A DNA stretch of 17,310 nucleotides. It comes from CAKZSU01 sp044223895 (GTDB lineage: Bacteria; Patescibacteriota; Microgenomatia; UBA10105; UBA927). Where the stretch lies: contig JBGALL010000034.1 of NCBI GenBank assembly GCA_044223895.1, positions 1-17,310 of the forward strand, given 5' to 3'. The notes beneath the pieces are model-generated. The model was given only the letters and a program-made list of their open reading frames with translations, ran no database searches and had not been told where the DNA came from. The position numbers and the translations under genes were made by a program. Shown here piece by piece: positions 1 to 6,755 of this stretch; the first letter of the stretch is position 1, and each line of letters starts with the position of its first letter.

Positions 1-1553
1 AAATCTCGGCTAAAGTCTTGGCAAAAATCAAAGCTGATGCTGAGAATTATCTTGGTCAACCTGTTACCCAAGCAGTTATTACTGTACCTGCATATTTTGA
101 TGATAGTCAGCGACAAGCGACCAAACAGGCTGGAGAGATTGCAGGATTGGATGTTCTTCGTATATTAAATGAACCTACAGCAGCAGCATTGGCTTATGGT
201 TTAGACAAAAAAAACGTTCATACAATTGCTGTTTATGATTTAGGTGGAGGGACCTTTGATATTACCATTCTAGAATTAGGTGAAGGTGTTTATGAAGTAA
301 AAGCTACCAATGGAGATACCCATTTAGGTGGTGATGATTTTGATCAAACTGTTTTAAATTACCTCGCTGAAGAGTTCAAAAAAGAACATTCAATAGATCT
401 CCGAAAAGATCCACAAGCATTGCAACGTTTGCGTGATGCTGCAGAAAAAGCCAAGATTGAACTTTCATCATCTATGGAAGCTGAAATTAATCTTCCCTTT
501 ATTACTCAGGGAAAAGAAGGTCCATTACATTTAGTAATGAAGATTACTCGGGCTAAATTAGAATCATTAGTTGACTCGTTAATTCAACGGAGTATTGAGC
601 CAGTAAAAAAATGTATTGCAGATGCCAAGTTAAATATTTCTGACATTAATGAAGTAGTTATGGTCGGTGGTATGACTCGTATGCCAAAAGTAGTAGAAAC
701 TGTTAAAAATTATTTTGGCAAAGAACCTAACCGCTCAGTCAATCCTGACGAAGTTGTGGCTGTCGGTGCTGCTGTTCAAGGAGGAGTATTAGCTGGTGAT
801 GTCAAAGACGTTGTCTTGCTCGATGTCACACCGTTAACCCTTGGAGTTGAAACCATGGGATCAGTTATGACCCCATTGATTCAACGGAACACTACTGTAC
901 CAACAAGTAAAAGTGAAATTTTCTCGACCGCTGCAGACAATCAAACATCAGTAGAAATTCATGTTCTCCAGGGAGAACGGCCAATGGCTGCTGATAATAA
1001 ATCCTTGGGGAGATTTATATTATCTGGTATCCCCTCAGCTCCACGAGGTGTCCCACAAATTGAAGTAACCTTTGATATTGATGCTTCAGGTATCTTGAAT
1101 GTGGCTGCAAAAGATAAATCGAGTGGAAAAGTAGCCAATATTAAGATTACTGGTTCAACTGGTCTTTCTAAAGAAGAAGTGGAACGGATGAAACAGGAAG
1201 CAGAAGCTAACGCCGCTGCTGATCAGGAAAAGAAAGATCGTATTGAAACTCGTAATCAAGCAGATTCGATGATCTATCAGGCAGAAAAAGTCTTATTGGA
1301 TAACAAGGATAAAGTGAAGCCAGAAGATAAGACTGCTGTAGAAGATAAAATCAAAGCCTTGAGAGATATCCTTGAATCGGGAAGTAAAGCTGATCTTGAG
1401 GCAAAGACAAACGAACTTATGCAAGAAGTGCAACGAGTGAGTTCAAGTATCCCCCAAGGCCAACCAACAGATCAAGCAGCCCCTGCTGAAGAACCAAAAA
1501 CTGAAGAGAAGAAAGATGACGGGAAAGTAGAAGAAGGACAAGTAGTGGAATAA
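1..1553 (+). CDS. dnaK: Chaperone protein DnaK (Hsp70), 5'-truncated by the window edge
   Basis: ATP-dependent cytosolic Hsp70 chaperone that binds exposed hydrophobic segments with DnaJ and GrpE. The reading frame is open from base 3 (ISAKVLAKIKADAENYLG), which matches about residue 115 of E. coli DnaK, so roughly the first 115 residues lie outside the window. The TTG at 18 is an internal codon, not a start. Visible landmarks are VITVPAYF, the NEPTAAALAYG segment, the phosphate-binding DLGGGTFD (about 237-260), VGGMTRMP, the DVTPLTLGVET linker and the beta-sandwich substrate-binding domain, followed by the helical lid. The C-terminal tail is acidic and Pro/Glu/Lys-rich and ends in GQVVE. It is co-oriented with dnaJ 74 bp downstream, the usual pairing. 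No frameshift or unusual residue was seen in the visible part. Confidence 0.98.
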   Translation, partial: ISAKVLAKIKADAENYLGQPVTQAVITVPAYFDDSQRQATKQAGEIAGLDVLRILNEPTAAALAYGLDKKNVHTIAVYDLGGGTFDITILELGEGVYEVKATNGDTHLGGDDFDQTVLNYLAEEFKKEHSIDLRKDPQALQRLRDAAEKAKIELSSSMEAEINLPFITQGKEGPLHLVMKITRAKLESLVDSLIQRSIEPVKKCIADAKLNISDINEVVMVGGMTRMPKVVETVKNYFGKEPNRSVNPDEVVAVGAAVQGGVLAGDVKDVVLLDVTPLTLGVETMGSVMTPLIQRNTTVPTSKSEIFSTAADNQTSVEIHVLQGERPMAADNKSLGRFILSGIPSAPRGVPQIEVTFDIDASGILNVAAKDKSSGKVANIKITGSTGLSKEEVERMKQEAEANAAADQEKKDRIETRNQADSMIYQAEKVLLDNKDKVKPEDKTAVEDKIKALRDILESGSKADLEAKTNELMQEVQRVSSSIPQGQPTDQAAPAEEPKTEEKKDDGKVEEGQVVE

Positions 1554-1574
1554 ATAACTATTTTATAAAAATAT

Positions 1575-1613
1575 AATACTTGGCCCGTGACTGAGGTTGC
1601 GGGCCTTTGTATT
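1575..1613 (+). terminator. Hairpin after dnaK, possible weak terminator
   Basis: A GGCCCG (1582-1587)/CGGGCC (1600-1605) stem with a 12-nt loop, followed by only three Ts. It is enclosed by an outer AATAC/GTATT pair (1575-1579/1609-1613). It lies between dnaK and dnaJ. The short T run suggests partial termination or transcript 3'-end protection, giving more dnaK than dnaJ mRNA. Function is inferred from shape and position only. Confidence 0.5.
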
Positions 1614-1621
1614 GATATAAA
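1613..1621 (+). promoter_or_regulatory. Extended -10 element just before dnaJ
   Basis: TG-A-TATAAA is an extended -10 whose last base is six nucleotides before the dnaJ ATG (1628). The expected +1 would then be the A of the start codon, giving a leaderless mRNA. No convincing -35 is seen. In AT-rich DNA this can arise by chance, and read-through from dnaK is the simpler alternative. Confidence 0.4.
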
Positions 1622-1627
1622 TTAAAG

Positions 1628-2518
1628 ATGGCTACCAAACGTGATTACTATGAAGTTTTAGGAGTTCCTAAGACCTCGACGCCCGAAGAAATCAAAAAAG
1701 CTTATCGAAAGCTGGCATTAGAGTGGCACCCTGACCGAAATAAAAGTGAGGGAGCAAACGATAAATTTAAAGAAATTAATGAAGCCTACGAAGTTCTTTC
1801 TGATGCTAAAAAGAAACAAACCTATGACCAATTTGGCCACTCGGCATTCCAGCCAGGAGCAGGTGGGTTTGGAGGACAGGGAAATCCATTTGGTGGATCT
1901 TACCGTCAAGGTCCATTCTCTTATAGCTATTCATCATCAGGTGGAAATCCTTTTGATGGAGTAGATTTTTCTGATCCATTTGATATTTTTGAACAATTTT
2001 TTGGCGGAGGCTTTAATCGACAACAACAAACGCGTCAGCGTCGAGATGTGTATCAAATAGCTATTAGCTTCATGGATGCTATAAAAGGAGTCACCAAGCA
2101 GATCAATATTCCGAAAGGAACTGCAGGGGATGGGAGTGTAGAAAAAACTATCAAAATTCCGGCAGGTGTAGATACAGGCTCAAGAATTCGTTTTGATGAC
2201 TTTGATATCGTTATCGAAGTCCGTGGTGATGCTACTTTTCAACGTGAACAAGACAATATTATTGTTGAACAGGAAATTTCTTTTCCTCAGGCTGTCTTAG
2301 GGGCCGTTGTAGAAGTTCCAACTGTGGACGGGCCAATTAAAATCCGAGTTCAACCAGGTACACAACCTGGGACTCTGGTTCGATTAAAAGGTAAAGGTGT
2401 TCCTCATGTCCGCGGGAATGGCCGGGGAGACGAATATGTAAAAATAGTTATCAAAATTCCTGAAAAGGTTAACCGCAAGCAAAAAGAATTGCTTGAAAAG
2501 TTTGAAGAAGAGTCATAA
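1628..2518 (+). CDS. dnaJ: DnaJ/CbpA-type Hsp40 co-chaperone without zinc finger
   Basis: Stimulates the ATPase of DnaK and delivers substrates to it. The J-domain spans about residues 1-72 (KRDYYEVLGVPKTSTPEEIK) with the catalytic HPD at 34-36. A Gly/Phe/Ser-rich linker follows to about 137, then the substrate-binding C-terminal domains (VEVPTVDGPIKIRVQPGTQ and RLKGKGVP are typical). The protein has no cysteine, so the four CxxCxGxG repeats of classical DnaJ are absent. This makes it a type II (CbpA-like) Hsp40, and 296 aa fits that class. Within the first C-terminal domain the usual GxGxxxxxGGxxGDL loop is replaced by a short FDDF stretch. The ATG at 1628 is supported by the J-domain beginning at once. 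There is no real Shine-Dalgarno site. Being next to dnaK, it is probably the main DnaK partner in the cell. Confidence 0.95.
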   Translation: MATKRDYYEVLGVPKTSTPEEIKKAYRKLALEWHPDRNKSEGANDKFKEINEAYEVLSDAKKKQTYDQFGHSAFQPGAGGFGGQGNPFGGSYRQGPFSYSYSSSGGNPFDGVDFSDPFDIFEQFFGGGFNRQQQTRQRRDVYQIAISFMDAIKGVTKQINIPKGTAGDGSVEKTIKIPAGVDTGSRIRFDDFDIVIEVRGDATFQREQDNIIVEQEISFPQAVLGAVVEVPTVDGPIKIRVQPGTQPGTLVRLKGKGVPHVRGNGRGDEYVKIVIKIPEKVNRKQKELLEKFEEES

Positions 2519-2543
2519 AAGAACTCATTTGTGGGAAGTTGCA

Positions 2544-2572
2544 TTGACGGGAATAGTCTCCTTGCGTATAAT
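2544..2572 (+). promoter_or_regulatory. Strong sigma70-type promoter for nusA
   Basis: TTGACG (2544-2549) and TATAAT (2567-2572) are separated by exactly 17 bp. This is 11 of 12 matches to the housekeeping consensus and the best promoter in the window. The predicted start site is near 2579, giving a leader of about 45 nt to the nusA ATG. The transcript would probably run on into infB and the DHH gene. Confidence 0.8.
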
Positions 2573-2596
2573 AGACATAGTTATTGAAAGGATTGA

Positions 2597-2621
2597 GGTG
2601 GGGAAACCCACCGATTTTTTT
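2597..2621 (+). terminator. Intrinsic terminator inside the nusA leader (candidate attenuator)
   Basis: A perfect 6-bp GC-rich stem GGTGGG (2597-2602)/CCCACC (2607-2612) is capped by a GAAA (GNRA) tetraloop. Two bases follow, then seven Ts (2615-2621). It lies downstream of the nusA promoter, begins about 19 nt into the predicted transcript and ends 2 nt before the nusA ATG. The 5' arm also holds the only SD-like sequence (GAGGTG, 2595-2600), but that is 23 nt from the ATG and paired in the hairpin. It could terminate dnaJ read-through, but any nusA transcript must also pass it. Confidence 0.75.
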
Positions 2622-2623
2622 AT

Positions 2624-3670
2624 ATGCCAGCAATAGTACGATCAGAATTTGCACTCGCTTTACACCAAGTTGCTACCGAACGCGGTATCGATGTAAATGT
2701 TGTGCTCGAAACCATCAAGGCGGCTATCTTAGCAGCCTATCGAAAAGATTATGGAACCGATGAACTTGAACAAATGAATGTTGACTTAAATGGTGACACA
2801 GGTGAAGCCAAAGTCATGAAAAATGGTCAAGATGTAACCCCACCTGGATTTGGTCGTATTGCAGCTCAAACAGCCAAGCAAGTTATTCTCCAACGGATTC
2901 GAGAAGCAGAGAAATCAGCAGTTATTACTGATTTCCAGGCTAAAGTAGGCACTATTGTCCCAGGAATGGTATTACGCTTTGACGGACCAAATGTGATTGT
3001 AGATATTGGTAGAACTCAATCTATTATGCCGTCAGGAGAACAAAGTCATGGTGAACGATATCATTTGAATCAGCGATTAACCTTTTACATTGAAGGTATT
3101 CGTGAATCAATGCGAGGATCAGATATTATTGTTTCCCGAGCTCACAAAGGACTTGTTGAAGGGTTATTTAAACGGGAAGTTCCTGAAGTTGCTCAAGGGG
3201 CTGTAGAACTTCGTTCTGTAGCTAGAGAAGCTGGAGGTAGAACTAAAATTGCTGTTTATTCAAGTCAATCTGGAGTGGATCCTGTAGGCTCTTGCGTTGG
3301 ACAAAAAGGTGTAAGAGTACAGGCTGTTATTACTGAATTGGGTGGAAATGAAAAAGTAGATATTATTCAATGGAGTGATGATGCAAAACAGTTTATAACT
3401 GCTGCCTTGGCTCCTGCAAAAGAATTATCTATTACCTTAGATGAAGAAAAGAAGACAGCCTTGGTTTATGTTCCTGATGATCAATTGTCTTTAGCCATCG
3501 GTCGAGATGGACAAAACGTACGTTTAGCAGCCAAATTAACTGGCTGGAAAATTGATATCAGAGGTAAAGGTGATGCACAAAAATCAGAAGCTTCTGCAGA
3601 GAATACTGAGGCTTCTACAGATGAGACTCAAGCAGTATCAGAACCCACAGAAGAAACTGCAAAGGAATAA
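2624..3670 (+). CDS. nusA: Transcription termination/antitermination factor NusA
   Basis: Binds RNA polymerase near the RNA exit channel, stabilises pauses, and promotes intrinsic termination or takes part in antitermination. Domains in order: N-terminal polymerase-binding domain (about 1-105; ERGIDVNVVLETIKAAILAAY is typical), S1 domain (about 107-175), KH1 with GQKG at 226-229, and KH2 (LSLAIGRDGQNVRLAAKLTGW) with GRDG at 293-296. An acidic Ser/Thr/Glu tail from about 318 replaces the AR repeats found only in some proteobacterial NusA. The 348-aa length is normal for this compact form. No other start codon lies nearby, so ATG 2624 is chosen although seven Ts and a hairpin precede it instead of an SD. 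rimP, normally just upstream, is missing; infB follows after 32 bp. Confidence 0.97.
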   Translation: MPAIVRSEFALALHQVATERGIDVNVVLETIKAAILAAYRKDYGTDELEQMNVDLNGDTGEAKVMKNGQDVTPPGFGRIAAQTAKQVILQRIREAEKSAVITDFQAKVGTIVPGMVLRFDGPNVIVDIGRTQSIMPSGEQSHGERYHLNQRLTFYIEGIRESMRGSDIIVSRAHKGLVEGLFKREVPEVAQGAVELRSVAREAGGRTKIAVYSSQSGVDPVGSCVGQKGVRVQAVITELGGNEKVDIIQWSDDAKQFITAALAPAKELSITLDEEKKTALVYVPDDQLSLAIGRDGQNVRLAAKLTGWKIDIRGKGDAQKSEASAENTEASTDETQAVSEPTEETAKE

Positions 3671-3671
3671 T

Positions 3672-3773
3672 ATGAAGTTCTGTCTGGTTCATCAAAACTA
3701 TTATGGCCAAAAAAACAACTCAACCAACGTCATCATTTCGTCCGCCAGTAGTTGCGGTGCTTGGTCATGTTGA
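3672..3773 (+). other. Possible small ORF overlapping the infB start
   Basis: The sequence AAAGGA (3661-3666), inside the last codons of nusA, is a good Shine-Dalgarno site 5 nt before ATG 3672. That ATG opens a 33-codon frame (starting MKFCLVHQNYYG) which runs 71 nt past the infB start in another frame and stops at TGA. The infB ATG itself has no SD. It could be a regulatory leader ORF or a ribosome entry site for coupling, but the peptide resembles nothing I know and it may be chance. Confidence 0.25.
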
Positions 3774-5178
3774 TCACGGAAAAACTTCTCTCTTAGATAC
3801 CATTCGTCACGCTTCAGTAGCAGCTAAAGAACATGGAGGAATTACTCAACATATTGGAGCCTATCAAGTAAATATAGCTGACGGTACCAAAGAACCTAAA
3901 TATATTACCTTCATCGATACCCCGGGTCATGAAGCGTTTGCTAAGATGCGTTCCCGAGGAGCTACTGCAGCAGATATCGCTATTCTAGTGGTAGCTGCTG
4001 ATGACAGTGTCAAACCCCAAACAATTGAATCTATCAACCAGATTAAAGCTGCTAATGTACATCTTATTGTAGCTATTAATAAAGTTGATCTTCCCACAGC
4101 CAACATTCCTAAAGTGAAACAGGACTTAGCTCGAAATGGAGTTCAGTTGGAGGGGTTTGGTGGAGACATCCCTTTTGCTCAAGTTTCCGCAAAAAGTGGT
4201 CAAGGTGTTAAAGAATTACTCGATCTCATTCTGTTAGTTTGGGAACTCCATGGGGGAGCTCCAGTAGATCTCAGTCACCTACAGGCAAATGTAATAGAAA
4301 CAAAAATTGATAAAGGACGGGGTCTCATAGCTACTGTAGTCGTTAAGAAGGGTACTCTTGCTTATGCCACAAAATTATTTGAAGATGACGTTTCCATTGG
4401 AAAAGTCAGAGCACTTCAAGATGAGTGGGGAAAACCAGTCAAAGAAGCCCTCCCAGGTAAGCCAGTGCAAGTATTAGGTTTTGATAAATTACCTCAAGTG
4501 GGAAGTATTATTACCAACGCTCCTGGAGAGAAAAAAGTAGTTGCTTCCAAGCCCGTATCGAATCAACCATTTATTCCAGATTTTCTAAAGCCTTTGAATG
4601 AAATTCAACAGAAATTAACAGTTTTGTTAAAGACTGATACGGCTGGTTCTTATGAGGCTATTCAGGAAGCTTTATCAGATAGAATAGAGCTAGTTTCTAC
4701 CGGATTTGGAGATATAAACGAAGCTGATGTACTCACTGCTCGATCCTCGAACGCCTTTATAGTTGGTTTTAATGTGGGAATTCGACCTACAGCAGCTAAG
4801 CTTGCTGAAACTGAAAAAGTGCTTTATCGAACATACACAATTATTTATGAACTTCTTGATGAACTTGCAGACGTGGTCTCTGGAATGAAAGAAATTGTAA
4901 CCGGAGAGCGCGAAGTGGGCTCAGCTACGATTTTGGCTGAGTTTCCCTTTGATCGTGAGCGTATTGCTGGTGTAAAAGTGAGCTCAGGACGGCTAGCTAA
5001 AGGCGATATTGTAAAAATTGTTCGGGGTGAAGAGGAAATAGCCCGAGGTAAAATTCGAACCCTTCGTCAGGGGAAACTTGAGGCTACGAAGGTAGAACAA
5101 GGTAGTGAATGTGGAGTACTTTTTGACAAGCCACTTGCTTTTTCGCTTCAGGATGTTATAATTGCAGTCATCAAATAA
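3703..5178 (+). CDS. infB: Translation initiation factor IF-2, minimal form
   Basis: GTPase that places fMet-tRNA on the 30S subunit and promotes 50S joining. The G domain begins almost at once: GHVDHGKT (G1, 21-28), GGITQHIGAY (G2, 45-54), DTPGH (G3, 72-76), NKVD (G4, 126-129) and SAKSGQG (G5). Domain II, domain III and the C-terminal fMet-tRNA-binding C2 domain follow (VSSGRLAKGDIVKIVRGEEE). At 491 aa it lacks the long N-terminal region of E. coli (890 aa) or B. subtilis IF2, keeping only the conserved core. ATG 3703 is the only usable start, since an in-frame stop lies at 3673-3675. It follows nusA by 32 bp in the classical nusA-infB order. Confidence 0.97.
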   Translation: MAKKTTQPTSSFRPPVVAVLGHVDHGKTSLLDTIRHASVAAKEHGGITQHIGAYQVNIADGTKEPKYITFIDTPGHEAFAKMRSRGATAADIAILVVAADDSVKPQTIESINQIKAANVHLIVAINKVDLPTANIPKVKQDLARNGVQLEGFGGDIPFAQVSAKSGQGVKELLDLILLVWELHGGAPVDLSHLQANVIETKIDKGRGLIATVVVKKGTLAYATKLFEDDVSIGKVRALQDEWGKPVKEALPGKPVQVLGFDKLPQVGSIITNAPGEKKVVASKPVSNQPFIPDFLKPLNEIQQKLTVLLKTDTAGSYEAIQEALSDRIELVSTGFGDINEADVLTARSSNAFIVGFNVGIRPTAAKLAETEKVLYRTYTIIYELLDELADVVSGMKEIVTGEREVGSATILAEFPFDRERIAGVKVSSGRLAKGDIVKIVRGEEEIARGKIRTLRQGKLEATKVEQGSECGVLFDKPLAFSLQDVIIAVIK

Positions 5179-5194
5179 AAACTATAGGATTCGA

Positions 5195-5250
5195 CTTGAA
5201 TTCAAAAGGCTGCAAAACTAAGAAGTTTTTCCCTTCAGCATTGATTCAAG
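5195..5250 (+). other. Nested stem-loop between infB and the DHH gene
   Basis: Three nested complementary pairs: CTTGAAT/ATTCAAG (5195-5201/5244-5250) plus a T-G wobble, GCTG/CAGC (5209-5212/5236-5239), and AAAACT/AGTTTT (5214-5219/5224-5229) closing an AAGA loop. Together they form one 56-nt branched-free hairpin with internal loops. No U tract follows, so it is not an ordinary terminator. It may be an RNA processing or stability element within the operon transcript. Confidence 0.45.
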
Positions 5251-5268
5251 TAAATCCATAAATTCCAT

Positions 5269-6225
5269 ATGAACTATCAAGCTGATATCGACAAAATTAA
5301 AGAATTACTTGAAAAAGCAAAAGACGTATTAATTGTGACGCATGAACGACCAACAGCTGATTCTATTGGTTCTGCATTAGCATTATATTTAGGACTTACA
5401 GCAATGGGTAAAAAAGTTACTATTGCTTGTCCTGACCCTATGACGGTGGAGCTTTCTAGTTTCATTGGCGTTAATAAGGTAGCAGCAGAAATTGGCAAAA
5501 AGAATTTTATTATTTCTCTTGATTATTCAGAAGGATCAATTGAAAAAGTTAGTTATAACATCGAAGGTAATAAGTTTAATTTAGTTATAGAGCCTCGAGA
5601 AGGATTTGATTCTTTTTCACAGGAAAAAGTTCACTTTAGTAACGCAGGAACGGCTGCAGATGTGATCATAACTGTCGATACCATCCATCTTGGTGGATTA
5701 AAGAAACTATATGAAACTGAAAAGGATTTGTTTGCTAGTAAACCAATTGTAAATATTGATAGACATCCAAATAATTCTCTTTTCGGACAAGTAAACATCG
5801 TTGATCCTCAGGCATCATCATCAGCAGAATTGATATACGCAATTCTCGTAGGTCTGGGAGCCTCATTAACACAAGACAGTGCTACCAATTTGTTAAATGC
5901 AGTATACGGTTCAACAAATTCATTTATGAACCAAAATGTTACTTCTCAGGCTTTTGAATTAGCAGCTGCATGTATGAAGTCAGGAGCAAAACGCTTCCGT
6001 AGAGGAAATACCGCTTCACAAACAATATCTGAAGAAATGCCCAAAGAAGAAAAAGCTGTTACTCAATCTGTAGAACAATCATTACCTATTCCGTCACAGC
6101 CTGTCGAAGCGCATATGCCTCCTGTTTCACCAACAGAACATGTTGCTCAGCAGCCTAAAAAAGCTCAAGAAGCTCCAGCAGATTGGCTAAAGCCAAAAAT
6201 CTTCAAAAGCTCAAACTTAGGATAA
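5269..6225 (+). CDS. DHH-family (NrnA/RecJ-like) protein with degenerate active site
   Basis: The fold matches DHH phosphoesterases such as NrnA, which degrade nano-RNA or pAp and are often encoded in the nusA-infB-rbfA region. Motif I (normally SHxxPDGDAxGS) reads THERPTADSIGS at 24-35: H25 and D31 remain, but the first Asp is T29. Asp137 of motif II (ITVDT) is kept. The DHH signature reads NIDRHPNN, with Arg165 replacing the first His. The later TGIxxDT motif reads NAVYGST, with S215 replacing Asp. Three expected metal-binding positions are therefore lost and catalysis is doubtful. The visible fold ends near residue 240. A Pro/Gln/Glu-rich, probably disordered linker follows, ending in the basic, aromatic peptide PADWLKPKIFKSSNLG. 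The usual DHHA1 substrate domain is not recognisable. It may be an RNA- or nucleotide-binding pseudoenzyme. No SD site. Confidence 0.8.
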   Translation: MNYQADIDKIKELLEKAKDVLIVTHERPTADSIGSALALYLGLTAMGKKVTIACPDPMTVELSSFIGVNKVAAEIGKKNFIISLDYSEGSIEKVSYNIEGNKFNLVIEPREGFDSFSQEKVHFSNAGTAADVIITVDTIHLGGLKKLYETEKDLFASKPIVNIDRHPNNSLFGQVNIVDPQASSSAELIYAILVGLGASLTQDSATNLLNAVYGSTNSFMNQNVTSQAFELAAACMKSGAKRFRRGNTASQTISEEMPKEEKAVTQSVEQSLPIPSQPVEAHMPPVSPTEHVAQQPKKAQEAPADWLKPKIFKSSNLG

Positions 6226-6250
6226 ATGTATCTCCTGCCATCTTTGTAGA

Positions 6251-6279
6251 TTGTCTTAAGCGAAGGAATAGTGTAAAAT
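6251..6279 (+). promoter_or_regulatory. Probable rpsO promoter
   Basis: TTGTCT (6251-6256) and TAAAAT (6274-6279) are spaced by 17 bp, 9 of 12 consensus matches. They lie between the DHH stop codon and the rpsO Shine-Dalgarno site. The expected start is near 6286, giving a leader of about 22 nt that contains the SD. Confidence 0.55.
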
Positions 6280-6295
6280 AGCAACTACTTATAAA

Positions 6296-6301
6296 AAAGG
6301 A
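6296..6301 (+). promoter_or_regulatory. Shine-Dalgarno site of rpsO
   Basis: AAAGGA, six nucleotides before ATG 6308. It is the clearest functional SD in the window and fixes the start of the extended S15 protein. Confidence 0.75.
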
Positions 6302-6307
6302 ATAATT

Positions 6308-6658
6308 ATGGCAAAGAAAACCGCAGATACAACAGAACCAAAAAAAACAGCAAAAACCACTAAAAAAGCAAAAGTTGTGGAAGAAGTAGCACCTGTTCCA
6401 AGTGCAGAAAAACAAGCAATTATTGAATTGTATGCTGTTAAACAGGGAGATACCGGAAGTCCAGAAGTACAAGTAGCTCTTCTTACAAGTCGTATTGAAA
6501 AACTTATCTCTCATTTAAAAATAAACCCATCAGATAATCATTCACGCCGAGGTTTATTAGGAATTGTTAGTAAAAGGCGTAGACTCCTTAATTATCTTGA
6601 AACCAAAGACGCTGCTCGTTACAAAGAGGTAACTAAAAAGTTAGGACTTGGAAAATAA
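6308..6658 (+). CDS. rpsO: 30S ribosomal protein S15 (uS15) with basic N-terminal extension
   Basis: Primary 16S rRNA-binding protein that helps form the central domain of the 30S subunit and the B4 bridge. The core from about residue 32 is typical: DTGSPEVQVALLTSRIEKL, then NHSRRGLLGIVSKRRRLLNYL, ending LGLGK. Bacterial S15 is usually 88-89 aa. This one is 116 aa, with an extra N-terminal segment of about 27 residues rich in Lys, Ala and Thr (MAKKTADTTEPKKTAKTTKK), probably disordered. The extension is real, since an SD sits at the right distance and there is no other Met before the core. It lies just upstream of pnp, the classical rpsO-pnp pair. Confidence 0.97.
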   Translation: MAKKTADTTEPKKTAKTTKKAKVVEEVAPVPSAEKQAIIELYAVKQGDTGSPEVQVALLTSRIEKLISHLKINPSDNHSRRGLLGIVSKRRRLLNYLETKDAARYKEVTKKLGLGK

Positions 6659-6661
6659 CCT

Positions 6662-6691
6662 TTTACTCCGAATATAATAGAGACGTATAAT
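6662..6691 (+). promoter_or_regulatory. Probable pnp promoter(s) after rpsO
   Basis: TTTACT (6662-6667) and TATAAT (6686-6691) with an 18-bp spacer. A second TATAAT lies at 6673-6678 with a TTGGAA 19 bp upstream, in the end of rpsO. Either would start a pnp leader of about 150-170 nt that contains the hairpin and T tract at 6716-6755. Confidence 0.5.
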
Positions 6692-6715
6692 ATAAAGCAG
6701 AAGTAAATATCAACA

Positions 6716-6755
6716 CCACATTGTCACGAACACGCTGACATAATGGCATTTTTTT
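6716..6755 (+). terminator. Imperfect hairpin with U7 tract between rpsO and pnp
   Basis: TGTCA (6722-6726) pairs with TGACA (6736-6740). An outer CCA/TGG pair (6716-6718/6744-6746) is separated from it by a 3x3 internal loop, and seven Ts follow at 6749-6755. The stem is weak, so it probably terminates only partly. The layout resembles the E. coli rpsO-pnp attenuating terminator, but here it seems to lie downstream of the candidate pnp promoter. The rest of the leader (6756-6855) shows only a short GATAG/CTATC hairpin. Confidence 0.45.

Noticed and set aside
18..20. TTG as the start of dnaK
   Set aside because: The frame continues upstream to the window edge and encodes conserved DnaK residues (ISAKV), so this is an internal codon of a truncated gene.
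6203..6514. 103-aa minus-strand frame opposite rpsO
   Set aside because: A Phe/Cys-rich translation that mirrors the Lys-rich S15 extension; typical shadow.
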